In this document: positions 25,530 through 33,861 of the stretch, piece after piece
Layout of the letters: every line of letters starts with the position of its first letter
How positions within the stretch are numbered: the stretch's first letter is position 1
NCBI GenBank assembly: GCA_016782865.1
Contig: JADHXR010000078.1
Span: forward strand, 1 to 35,772
Origin: Phycisphaerae bacterium
GTDB taxonomy: Bacteria > Planctomycetota > Phycisphaerae > Sedimentisphaerales > Anaerobacaceae
Direction: 5' to 3'
DNA length: 35,772 nt
Program-made: the position numbers and the translations under genes
Notes under the pieces: generated by a model
What the model was told of the DNA's origin: nothing
What the model saw: only the letters and a program-made list of their open reading frames with translations
Database searches by the model: none

Positions 25530-26282
25530 ATGTTTGATACTTGCCGCACTACCCTATTGACGCTCGCGTGTGGAGCGAGTGTTCTCTTTGCATCGGGTGG
25601 CTCATACGCTGCAACCGGAGACGAGAATGCGAATCGTATCAGGCCGTATGCAAGAAATCCTCGCTACTGGCAGTATAAGGGCGAGCCTGTGCTGCTGCTG
25701 GGCGGTTCAAAGGATGACAATCTCTTTCAGATTCCCGATCTGAAGGAGCATCTGAACCTGCTGGCAAGCGTGGGCGGCAACTACATTCGCAATACGATGA
25801 GCGCCCGCGTAGATAGGGGGTTTGAAGTTCAGGCGCTCAAGAGACTGCCCGACGGCAAATACGACCTGAACCAGTGGAACGATGAGTATTGGAACCGTTT
25901 TGAGAGGATGCTGAAACTTACCCGGGACCGCGACATCATTGTTCAGATCGAGGTCTGGGCCTTTCACGATTTCAACAAGGGACATTGGGAAAAGAGCCCC
26001 TGGCGTCCGGTCAATAATATCAACTACAAGGAGTCCGGCACGACTCTGAAGGATTCCTACGGCAACATCGGCAATGTGCCGCACGGCTTCTTCTTCACCA
26101 TGCCCAAGCTGAACAAAGACGGTCTTGTGTTGGCCTACCAACAAAAGTTCGTGGACAAGATTCTGTCCCATTCGCTCCGGTACGGCCACGTGCTCTACTG
26201 CATGACCAATGAAATTCATCCGCAGTATTCGCCCGAGTGGGGCTGGTTTTGGGCGGGGTATATCAAGGACAAGGCCGCCTGA
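25530..26282 (+). pseudogene. TIM-barrel glycosidase family copy A, truncated by internal deletion
   Basis: A signal peptide (TLLTLACGASVLFASGGSYA) is followed by the family hallmark NPRYWQYKGEPVLLLGGS and the barrel N-terminal half through CMTNEIHPQYSPEWG, where E228 of the NE pair is the likely acid/base. The frame then stops at 26280-26282 after AGYIKDKAA. Intact copies continue for about 190 more residues of barrel and a collagenase-type C-terminal domain. The end of that C-terminal domain is found immediately downstream in another frame, so this is a deletion product. The 250-aa remainder would be an incomplete barrel and probably inactive. The family resembles apiosidase-like/GH-A barrels; I cannot assign a CAZy family. 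Confidence 0.85.
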
Positions 26283-26524
26283 ACGCAAAATGGCTCGATA
26301 TTTCGCAGAGCCGGTGGGCAAAGGAGGAAACACTGGAAGGTGGAAGCACAGTTACTCTCGCGCCTCCCGGAAAAGGGCATTGGGTGGTGCTGATTAAAGG
26401 GAAAATGACGACAAAATCAGACAGAATACAAATTCTATGGCGGGTGCGGCCATGTCAGGCTTTCACATACCCCGGGCCGGCGATTGTCCGGAAGGGAATG
26501 AAGATTGGGGTCTCTCTATTCTGA
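26270..26524 (+). pseudogene. Detached C-terminal end of glycosidase copy A
   Basis: Reading from 26270 in a frame shifted from copy A gives QGRLNAKWLDISQSRWAKEE and then TLEGGSTVTLAPPGKGHWVV. This matches, nearly residue for residue, the last 45 residues of copy B (QGRMKAGWLDIAQSQWAKEE, TLEGGGTVTLSPPGTGHWAV). It is the end of the putative collagen-binding-type domain (PF12904-like) that closes these proteins. The segment overlaps the truncated front part, which shows that roughly 190 codons were lost at this point. The tail to 26524 has no homology to the other copies. Confidence 0.85.
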
Positions 26525-26560
26525 GGGAAGAACCGCAAACACTTTAGAGGGCACAGAGTT

Positions 26561-27166
26561 ATGCAAAAACACATTGCAAAGGAAAAAACGAAACGTTTGG
26601 CGTTGACGACAGCGCTGGTCGCGGTTGTTGCGCTGGCGTCCCAGGATAAGATAAAGGATCGTTCCGCCTACGAATTCTTCAAAGGTCTGGATGCTAACGG
26701 CAAACCTATCTGGACGTCAGATGTCAAAGAAATCCACCCGGTATTCACCGATTCCAATGGCGCCTCGACGGGTGGGGTGGTCTATAATCCCGGGATAAAA
26801 CGATATATTCTGACCAGCTTCCACACGGGCCCGGGTCAGTTGGGGATTTTCGATGCGCCAGAGCCGTGGGGACCCTGGACTACAGTGGCTTACTACGATA
26901 GCTGGGGCAACATGGGAACCGCCGACTTCGGTCTGAACTGTGATTTCCCTCAGAAGTGGATGGGTACTGACGGTCTGACGATGTGGTGCGTATTCAGCGT
27001 GTATGGCGATGGGGCTAAGAAGGGCATTAACGGCCACGACAAATTCAATCTGGTCAAAGCTACGCTGTCGTATGTAAACTATGAGGAAAGGTGGGTTGCA
27101 GCCCATCCAACCAATAATGCAGGAGGAATTGCATCATGCGAACACTTAGTATTGCAACCATTTTAG
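26561..27166 (+). pseudogene. Secreted fragment of a beta-propeller protein, internally deleted
   Basis: An ATG after AGAGGGCACAGAGTT begins a signal peptide (LALTTALVAVVALASQ) that passes straight into KDRSAYEFFKGLDANGKPIW. From there the sequence parallels only the last 130 residues of the propeller module at 33904-35229 (NYEFFTGLDKNGSPKW, FDAPEPWGPWTTVEY, FPTKWLSNDG). About 270 residues of the propeller are missing between signal and body, in frame. The 3' end also looks displaced: the last 25 or so codons run through the ribosome-binding site and start of the next gene (31-base overlap). The 201-aa product can hold at most two blades and is probably non-functional. Confidence 0.7.
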
Positions 27167-30100
27167 TGGTTCTACTCTGGACAGCGACAAGTTTCGCTGC
27201 CGAGGGGGAACATATCTATGAGGGCAGCAATCTACCTGATGCCCCCGCGTTTGGAAACAATGTTTGGGGACTTTGGGCCGGGGTGTCATCAGGTTTGAAC
27301 GCGAGCACAGTGACCGAGAGAATGGACTTGGTCAAGACACACTTGGCCACAACGCACGCCCGGTGCGAGATAAGGGACGTCCGTCTGTCCGTAGCGTCGG
27401 TGTCCTGCTTCGAGAAGCTGGAGGTGACGTTCCGGCTGGCCGCCAGCTATGCGAATCCCTACGATCCGGACGACATACGTGTCGATGCAACGATCACGTT
27501 TCCCGACGGCAGTGTAGTAACGGCGCCGGCATTCTACTCCGAGCCGTTCCGGCCCGATCGCGGCGTCGCCCAGATGATGCTGTGGGTACCCTACGAATCG
27601 GCTGGAACCCCTTGCTGGAAGGTCCGCTTTGCTCCGCCTTTGCCAGGGGAGTATTCCCTGTCACTGGTTGCCACGCAGAGAGACGGGCAACGCGCGACAT
27701 ACGGCCCCCTGCGCTTCATCGCGACGCCATCCGCTCATCCGGGCTTCGTACAGGTCAGTCGCGACAATCCCAGATACTTCGAGACGAGCGGTGACGGCAG
27801 GCTGTTCTGGGGAACCGGAAGCAACGTGGCCTGGACGCGAGACAGTGATCCCGGTGACCCACATCCCTGCTATGAGTACTACTTCGGCAAGGCCGCCGGG
27901 TATACGAACGCGACGCGGGTATGGCTCTGCCACTGGGCGTGGCTGGAGTGGACACCGGCGGTCGACGCTCCAGGCACGAATTGGGAAGGTTACGGGGGCA
28001 TAGGCATCTACAACCAGATGATCGCCGATGCCCTGGACCGTATCTTCCTCCTCGCAGAGAAGAATGGCCTCCGCATCATGCTCGTGACCGAGGACAACAA
28101 CGAGTCGATGCAGAACGGGGAGAACGATGGCTGGGCCGCCAATCCGTACAATCGAGTACATGGTGGTCCGTGTCAGGCCCCCGTTGACGTCTTCTCCTCC
28201 CCGGAGGCGCGCCGATACTACCGCAACCGGCTGCGCTACATTGTGGCCCGTTGGGGGTACAGCACCAGCCTGTGGGCGATCAACTCCTGGAACGACTGCT
28301 CCCACCCCACGCCGGTAATTCTGGACTGGCTCCGCGAGATGAGGGACTTGACCCAGCAACTGACCGAGGGCTACAGACCCCTCATCTACGGCTCCAACTA
28401 CCGCCATGAGGCGAGTACGCTCATGGATTACGCGCACTCCGGGGCAGATGCTCCTCAGGACCGACCGCGGGTAGACCAGGAGTGCTACTACACTGAGCGT
28501 GCCGAGGGCTTTGCAGAGATGCTGCGCGACGAACTGTGGACGGCACTTGCCTCGGGACACGCGGCGGTCATGGTCTGGCCCCACGCCCTAGTGGACAATA
28601 CCGATTCGTGGCATGCGTTCGAACCGGTTATGCGTGCGGCCCAGAGCCTGCCCCTGAATCGAGGGACGTGGCGCTCCATTCGGGCCCGGGTAGAACAGGC
28701 GGAGTCCGCAGAGCGCAAGCCGCCTGTACGCTTGTACAGCGTCCGCCCCTACGGTGACGTCCCGGACTGGGGCGCGAAAGCGACCCAGAATCGGTTCACC
28801 ATCTCGAGGGACAAGTCGGTGCAGTGGCTCCAAGGAGCAGGCGTCAAGCTCTACGGCGACCGGAACGGCCGTCGAGAGTGGCGCAATCCGCCCACGTTTG
28901 CAGTGGATTTCCCCACCCCCGCCCGTCTTTTGGTTGAGGTGGACGAGATCGGTTCCGGCGACCAGACGCTCTGCTTTTCTGTTGACGGGCGTGAGACCAT
29001 GTCCGTCGAACTGCGCGGTGGACGGCGGTATCCGGAAGGGGAGGAGCGCTGGGTCGAGGCTCCCTTCGACGCCGGGCCACACGAGATCCGCGTGGAGAAC
29101 GGTCGGCCGGGAGCCGACTGGATCAGTATCCGTCGCTACTGCTTCGTCGTCGAGACGAAGCGCGTCGCGGACTTGGTCGACGTGCGGGGACTGCAGTCGG
29201 ACACGCATGGGCTCGTCTATCTGCGCAACCAAACGGACAGCGATCTATACCGGGAGGTCCTCGGTCAGGCCCCGGTGCTTCTCACCGACGTGCAGCTTTG
29301 CATTGATGGCGTGGCCCCGGGGTGCTACGAGGTCACGCGCTTGGATACGCGTACGACAAGCGCGCAGGAGTCGAGGACTCAGGAAAGTCGAGATGGAACT
29401 CTCGAGTTGGATCTGGGCGAGCTGCGGCACGATGCTGTGGTCCGCTTCGCACGGACGCGTTATGCTTTGGCCACCACAACCCATGAAGAGACGAAGAGGG
29501 ATAACAATAGAATTCAGACTTGCAGAGACAACCCTCGCTACTGGCAGTATAAGGATAACCCTGTTCTTTTGCTGGGCGGCTCGGTAGAGGATAACCTGTT
29601 CCAGATACCAGAACTCGAAGAACACCTCGATCTCCTGGAATCCGTGGGCGGCAACTATGTCCGCAACACGATGAGTTCGCGCGACGAGGGCAACGTGTGG
29701 CCCTTCGCAGAGGAGGGCAGTATGTACGATCTTAATAAACCAAACGTCGAGTACTGGCGTCGTTTTGAGAACATGCTGGAATTGACAAGCGAGCGCGAGA
29801 TCATCGTCCAGATCGAGCTTTGGGACAGGTTTGACTTCGCCTGTGACCACTGGAATCGCAACCCCTACAATCCGAAGAACAACATCAACTACACGGCCGA
29901 GGAATCTGGTCTGAAGGAAACAATCACGACTCACCCAGGCAAGCGAGAGAGCGCGTTCTTCCGCTCGGTGCCGGCACTGGAAAACAATGGGGTGGTACTG
30001 CGCTATCAGCAGGCGCAGGTGGACAAGATGCTCTCCATTTCTCTGCAATACGGTAATGTGTTGTACTGCATGGATAACGAAACAAACGAATCATCCGAGT

Positions 30101-30867
30101 GGGGGGCATACTGGTCGAATTACATAAAGGAAAAGGCGGCTGAAGCCGGCGTCGTAGCGCATGCCACGGAGATGTGGGACGCCTACGATCTTATGGACGA
30201 CCATCACAAGAGAACCTACGATCACCCTGAGATATATTCCTTCTGTGACATCTCGCAAAACAACCACAATCGCGGTCAGAAGCACTGGGACAATATCGAA
30301 AAGGTGCGCGTATATCTGACGCCGATCCGTCCGATCAACAGCGTCAAGATTTACGGATCAGATGAGCCCTACCGTATTGCGCCGCCCGGCGCGCGGGATG
30401 GCGTCGGCGGCCGTTACGGGCGGGATCGAGACGGTCTCGAACGCTTTTGGCGACAGATATTCGGCGGCATGGCGTCCAGCCGGTTCCATCGTCCGACTTC
30501 GGGGCTGGGACTGACAGAAAAGGCGCAGGCGCATATCAAAAGCATGAGGATGCTCACAGGTAAAATGGACATTTTCACCTGCGAACCACACAATGACTTG
30601 CTGTCCAACCGTAAGGAAAACGGAGCCTACGTCATCGCAAACCCTGGCAAAGAGTACGCGGTCTATTTTCCCAATGGTGATCCGGTCGCTCTCGATCTCA
30701 GCGCGGTGCAAGGCAGAATGAAGGCAGGATGGCTTGACATAGCGCAGAGCCAATGGGCAAAGGAAGAAACGCTGGAAGGCGGAGGCACAGTCACCCTCTC
30801 GCCCCCAGGAACGGGACACTGGGCAGTGTGGATCGGTCCGGTTTCCACGTCACAAGAGGTCTTGTGA
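27136..30867 (+). CDS. Giant fusion: DUF5060-type glycosidase plus TIM-barrel family copy B
   Basis: The start has a strong AGGAGG site and a Sec signal (MRTLSIATILVVLLWTATSF); the product is 1243 aa. Residues about 70-190 are an Ig-like DUF5060-type domain (VTFRLAASYANPYDPDDIRV). Residues about 200-500 form a GH5-like barrel (RLFWGTGSNVAWTRDSD, IMLVTEDNNESM), in which the usual acid/base NE reads SWNDC (D387). A CBM-like sandwich follows (about 560-700). At about residue 788 a second unit begins, NRIQTCRDNPRYWQYKDN, equal to the mature start of the stand-alone copies, with its own NE motif (CMDNET, E982), TEMWD, and the C-terminal domain ANPGKEYAVYFPNG. No signal peptide remains between the units, so two secreted glycosidases have been joined. 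The first part looks GC-richer in third positions than the second. Confidence 0.85.
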   Translation: MRTLSIATILVVLLWTATSFAAEGEHIYEGSNLPDAPAFGNNVWGLWAGVSSGLNASTVTERMDLVKTHLATTHARCEIRDVRLSVASVSCFEKLEVTFRLAASYANPYDPDDIRVDATITFPDGSVVTAPAFYSEPFRPDRGVAQMMLWVPYESAGTPCWKVRFAPPLPGEYSLSLVATQRDGQRATYGPLRFIATPSAHPGFVQVSRDNPRYFETSGDGRLFWGTGSNVAWTRDSDPGDPHPCYEYYFGKAAGYTNATRVWLCHWAWLEWTPAVDAPGTNWEGYGGIGIYNQMIADALDRIFLLAEKNGLRIMLVTEDNNESMQNGENDGWAANPYNRVHGGPCQAPVDVFSSPEARRYYRNRLRYIVARWGYSTSLWAINSWNDCSHPTPVILDWLREMRDLTQQLTEGYRPLIYGSNYRHEASTLMDYAHSGADAPQDRPRVDQECYYTERAEGFAEMLRDELWTALASGHAAVMVWPHALVDNTDSWHAFEPVMRAAQSLPLNRGTWRSIRARVEQAESAERKPPVRLYSVRPYGDVPDWGAKATQNRFTISRDKSVQWLQGAGVKLYGDRNGRREWRNPPTFAVDFPTPARLLVEVDEIGSGDQTLCFSVDGRETMSVELRGGRRYPEGEERWVEAPFDAGPHEIRVENGRPGADWISIRRYCFVVETKRVADLVDVRGLQSDTHGLVYLRNQTDSDLYREVLGQAPVLLTDVQLCIDGVAPGCYEVTRLDTRTTSAQESRTQESRDGTLELDLGELRHDAVVRFARTRYALATTTHEETKRDNNRIQTCRDNPRYWQYKDNPVLLLGGSVEDNLFQIPELEEHLDLLESVGGNYVRNTMSSRDEGNVWPFAEEGSMYDLNKPNVEYWRRFENMLELTSEREIIVQIELWDRFDFACDHWNRNPYNPKNNINYTAEESGLKETITTHPGKRESAFFRSVPALENNGVVLRYQQAQVDKMLSISLQYGNVLYCMDNETNESSEWGAYWSNYIKEKAAEAGVVAHATEMWDAYDLMDDHHKRTYDHPEIYSFCDISQNNHNRGQKHWDNIEKVRVYLTPIRPINSVKIYGSDEPYRIAPPGARDGVGGRYGRDRDGLERFWRQIFGGMASSRFHRPTSGLGLTEKAQAHIKSMRMLTGKMDIFTCEPHNDLLSNRKENGAYVIANPGKEYAVYFPNGDPVALDLSAVQGRMKAGWLDIAQSQWAKEETLEGGGTVTLSPPGTGHWAVWIGPVSTSQEVL

Positions 30868-30909
30868 TTGCCCCGTAGAAACTCCTGATTATGAAAGAAA
30901 AGGAAGATT

Positions 30910-32421
30910 ATGAGACACTATCTGGTTTGGACCGCATTGTTGGCTACTATTTGCTTCACAAATACAACAGAACTACTGGCCGACAAGCTGAGCGATTTGC
31001 GAGTGAGCGAAAACGGCCGATTTCTGATTCGTAAAGACGGTTCAGGATTCTTTCCCCTTGCTGATACGGCCTGGGCGATTGCCTGGAGGTTAAATCGCGG
31101 CGAGGTTGAGAAGTATCTGCGACATCGCAAGGATCAGCAATTCAACATAATTGCGCTAATAGCGTTTCCTTATAGTAGCGCTAATGCATATGGAGATAAG
31201 CCTTTTGAAGTCAAGAATAACAAGTGCAATCCATTGCGACCGATTATGACTCCGGGCGGAAGTCCCGGAAATGCAATACAATATGATTATTGGGACCACC
31301 TGGAATATATCATCGACGCTTCAGAGTCTAAGGGCATGCACGTAATTGTATTGCCAACGTGGGGCACCTATGTGGCCGGATCATGGGGCGGCGAAAATAC
31401 GTCTCAAATCATATTTGACCCAACCAACTCGTATGAATATGGCCGCTGGATCGGCCAACGGTTCAGGAACAAGAAAAACATCATCTGGATGATGGGTGGG
31501 GACCGCAACGCCGTGTATGGCGACAAGGATTACCGAAGTGTGTTCCGCGCAATGGCCGAGGGAGTAGCCGACGGCGTCAACGGAATTAACCAACAGGATG
31601 CAAAAGCCGACTATAGCACGACACTTATGAGTTACCATCCGAGGAAATATATGCCCAATTCTTCTGAGTGGTTCCACAACGATGCGTGGCTGGACTTTAA
31701 CTCGACTCAAGACCAGCCGAAAGATCAGATAGCGGCGATTAAGTTGGATTGCGGTCTATATCCAACAAAACCAACGTGGCTTTTTGAAGGTCGATATGAA
31801 AATTATGTGAGAAAGAACGAAATCTACAAAGACTGGCAACTTCGCTTCCAGTCATATCAAACGGTCTTTGCCGGCGGTTTTGGAATTACCTACGGGAATA
31901 TGAATATAATTGGTTTTAGTAAATGGGCGAGCGGTCTGGACGAGCCAGGCGGGACGGATAAGGTCGGCAAATGGGAGAGCAGGCTGGACGACGCAGGCGC
32001 CATAGATATGCAGTATCTGTTGAATCTGATGACATCGCTGAGTAACGATCAATTTCTCGATCGGATTCCCGATCAGTCTTTGATTGACGGCGATGAGGGA
32101 GGCATGGAGGGGACAGAAGGGGCTAGATCAAACCGGCTCCAGGCGACACGCGGCCATAAGGGCGATTACGCCATGGTTTACAGCGCCAACGGCCGCAATA
32201 TTTGTTTAAAGATGAACCGCCTGGCGGCTCCGCTGATGAATGCGTTCTGGTTCAACCCACGCAATGGTAAGTGGCGGATTAAAGACCGTGATTTTACTAA
32301 TTGGAGACCGTTTGTGAAAAACATTCCCAGCGGACCGGCGGCACCAATTCGAGAGTTTGACCCACCCGGCAGTGTCGGCAACGGCAATGACTGGGTGTTG
32401 GTTCTGATGGCCGTTAAATAA
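30910..32421 (+). CDS. Apiosidase-like glycoside hydrolase (DUF4038/GH140-like)
   Basis: The start follows AAGGAAG and begins a signal peptide; the product is 503 aa. The apiosidase-like barrel is well conserved: LRVSENGRFLIRKDGSGFFP, LADTAWAIAWRLNRGEVEKY, FNIIALIAFPYSS and YWDHLEYIIDAS. The candidate catalytic acids are D198 in IIWMMGGDRN and E293 in PTWLFEGRYEN, at the positions expected for GH140. The C-terminus (residues about 415-503) has a PF12904-like sandwich (YAMVYSANGRNICLKMN, AFWFNPRNGKWR). GH140 apiosidases remove apiose-linked chains from the pectin rhamnogalacturonan II, so a pectic target is suggested, though the exact specificity is inference. The gene sits between copies B and C of the other barrel family, 42 bases after copy B. 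Confidence 0.88.
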   Translation: MRHYLVWTALLATICFTNTTELLADKLSDLRVSENGRFLIRKDGSGFFPLADTAWAIAWRLNRGEVEKYLRHRKDQQFNIIALIAFPYSSANAYGDKPFEVKNNKCNPLRPIMTPGGSPGNAIQYDYWDHLEYIIDASESKGMHVIVLPTWGTYVAGSWGGENTSQIIFDPTNSYEYGRWIGQRFRNKKNIIWMMGGDRNAVYGDKDYRSVFRAMAEGVADGVNGINQQDAKADYSTTLMSYHPRKYMPNSSEWFHNDAWLDFNSTQDQPKDQIAAIKLDCGLYPTKPTWLFEGRYENYVRKNEIYKDWQLRFQSYQTVFAGGFGITYGNMNIIGFSKWASGLDEPGGTDKVGKWESRLDDAGAIDMQYLLNLMTSLSNDQFLDRIPDQSLIDGDEGGMEGTEGARSNRLQATRGHKGDYAMVYSANGRNICLKMNRLAAPLMNAFWFNPRNGKWRIKDRDFTNWRPFVKNIPSGPAAPIREFDPPGSVGNGNDWVLVLMAVK

Positions 32422-32682
32422 AACTATCTTCCCGTAAACAGAAACATATCAGCATTGCCGGAGAACATAATTTAAACCAGATTGATACCGAAACAATTTT
32501 TAGCGTTATGGAAACAGACTGTAGTCTTGGTCTGCTAAAGGTGCATCTCTCTCGTGCCGATGAAAAGGCCGGGATGGAGGAAATACACTTTGATCTCGAC
32601 ACAGGAAGACTTCTCAAATAGAACATCCCGGAGTACAGTCCACAAAATGCTCGCGGTTTGCGAGACAAGGAGAACAAGGCAA
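32422..32682. other. Intergenic region before glycosidase copy C
   Basis: This AT-rich 261-base gap is the longest within the glycosidase cluster and may hold a promoter. An in-frame extension of copy C from 32554 lacks a ribosome-binding site and would bury the signal peptide, so it is rejected. AAGGAG near 32667-32672 serves the ATG at 32683. No repeat or RNA gene is seen. Confidence 0.4.
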
Positions 32683-33861
32683 ATGATCAACAATAGGCTT
32701 AACCTGATAATTCTTCTATTGCTGGTGCTTGGAGGATTTGCTGCACCTGCCGCAACCTCTGAGCAGACAGAAATGGTAAACAATGGGATTCAGATATATC
32801 AAAACAATCCCCGATACTGGCAATACAAGGGCAAGCCCGTGCTGCTGCTTGGCGGTTCGGATGACGACAATCTTTTTCAATGGGCCGGCGCGCGGTTAAT
32901 CGAGCAGTTAAATCTTCTCAAATCAGTCGGCGGCAACTACGTCCGCTGCACCATGAGTGGCCGCGACGAAGGCAACGTGTGGCCGTTCAAGCAGGTGAAC
33001 GACAAGTACGACCTCGACCAGTGGGACGAAGAGTACTGGCGAAGGTTTGAGAACTTCCTCAAAGCAACCTCGGTGCGTGACATCATTGTGCAGATCGAGA
33101 TCTGGGCAACGTATGACTTCTATCGCAAACCCTGGCAGCGGCATCCGTTTAACCCGAAGAACAACATGAACTATTCGGCTGAACAGACAGGGCTTTCCGA
33201 AGTGGTTGACCATCAACCCGGCTATTCCGAAAACGCTTTCTTCCAGTCGGTGCCAGCGGTAAGGAACCAGAAAACCGTGCTGAAGTATCAACGGCAATTC
33301 GTCTATAAAATGCTTTCCGTCTCGCTGAAGTTCGGCCACATCCTCTACTGCATGGACAATGAAACGGCGGCAACGCCGCAGTGGGGGAAATACTGGTCGG
33401 AGTCTGTCAAAACAAAGGCCAAAGAGGCCGGCGTTGTCGTTCAGACAACGGAGATGTGGTATGATCATCTGGACAAGAACCCTCCGATACCCCACGCCAC
33501 GTTCGACGATCCTGAGTCCTACTCATTTGTTGACGTTTCGCAAAACAGCCACAAGAGGGGGCAACGGCACTGGGACAGCCTGCGGCTTCAACTCTCACGT
33601 GTCGACAATCGCGTCCGCCCACTGACGAACGTCAAGATTTACGGGGCCGATACCGGTCCCGAAAGGTGGTTTCGGGCAGACGTGGACGGCGTGGAGCGGT
33701 TCTGGCGGAACATCTTCGGAGGGATGGCGTCGGCACGGTTCCATCGTCCACCTGCGGGGCTGGGACTTGGCAAAAAGGCGCAAGTGAACATAAAAAGCCT
33801 GCGGAAGATCACGGATGAGCTGGACATCTTCACGTGTGCCGCTCGCAACGATTTGCTTTAG
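32683..33861 (+). CDS. TIM-barrel glycosidase family copy C, ends at a premature amber codon
   Basis: ATG 32683 begins a signal peptide (NLIILLLLVLGGFAAPAA), giving 392 aa. The barrel is complete: NPRYWQYKGKPVLLLGGSDD, GGNYVRCTMSGRDEGNVWPF, IIVQIEIWATYDF, CMDNETAATPQWG with candidate acid/base E227, TEMWYD (E257), SQNSHKRGQRHWD, FGGMASARFHRPPAGLGLG and FTCAARNDLL. The frame then meets TAG (33859-33861). The same frame continues without a shift into DRKSNEAYCLANPGMEYAVY, which matches the C-terminal domain of copy B. The native protein was therefore longer, with collagenase-type and propeller modules at its C-terminus. As it stands the product is a barrel without its accessory domains and might still fold. 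The family assignment beyond a GH-A-like barrel is uncertain. Confidence 0.85.
   Translation: MINNRLNLIILLLLVLGGFAAPAATSEQTEMVNNGIQIYQNNPRYWQYKGKPVLLLGGSDDDNLFQWAGARLIEQLNLLKSVGGNYVRCTMSGRDEGNVWPFKQVNDKYDLDQWDEEYWRRFENFLKATSVRDIIVQIEIWATYDFYRKPWQRHPFNPKNNMNYSAEQTGLSEVVDHQPGYSENAFFQSVPAVRNQKTVLKYQRQFVYKMLSVSLKFGHILYCMDNETAATPQWGKYWSESVKTKAKEAGVVVQTTEMWYDHLDKNPPIPHATFDDPESYSFVDVSQNSHKRGQRHWDSLRLQLSRVDNRVRPLTNVKIYGADTGPERWFRADVDGVERFWRNIFGGMASARFHRPPAGLGLGKKAQVNIKSLRKITDELDIFTCAARNDLL

Noticed and set aside
1569..33861. Reassigned stop codons or selenocysteine/pyrrolysine insertion at the in-frame TGA and TAG
   Set aside because: Two different stops are involved, both are used as normal terminators in neighbouring genes, neither lies at a catalytic site, and no SECIS-like or suppressor tRNA gene is seen.
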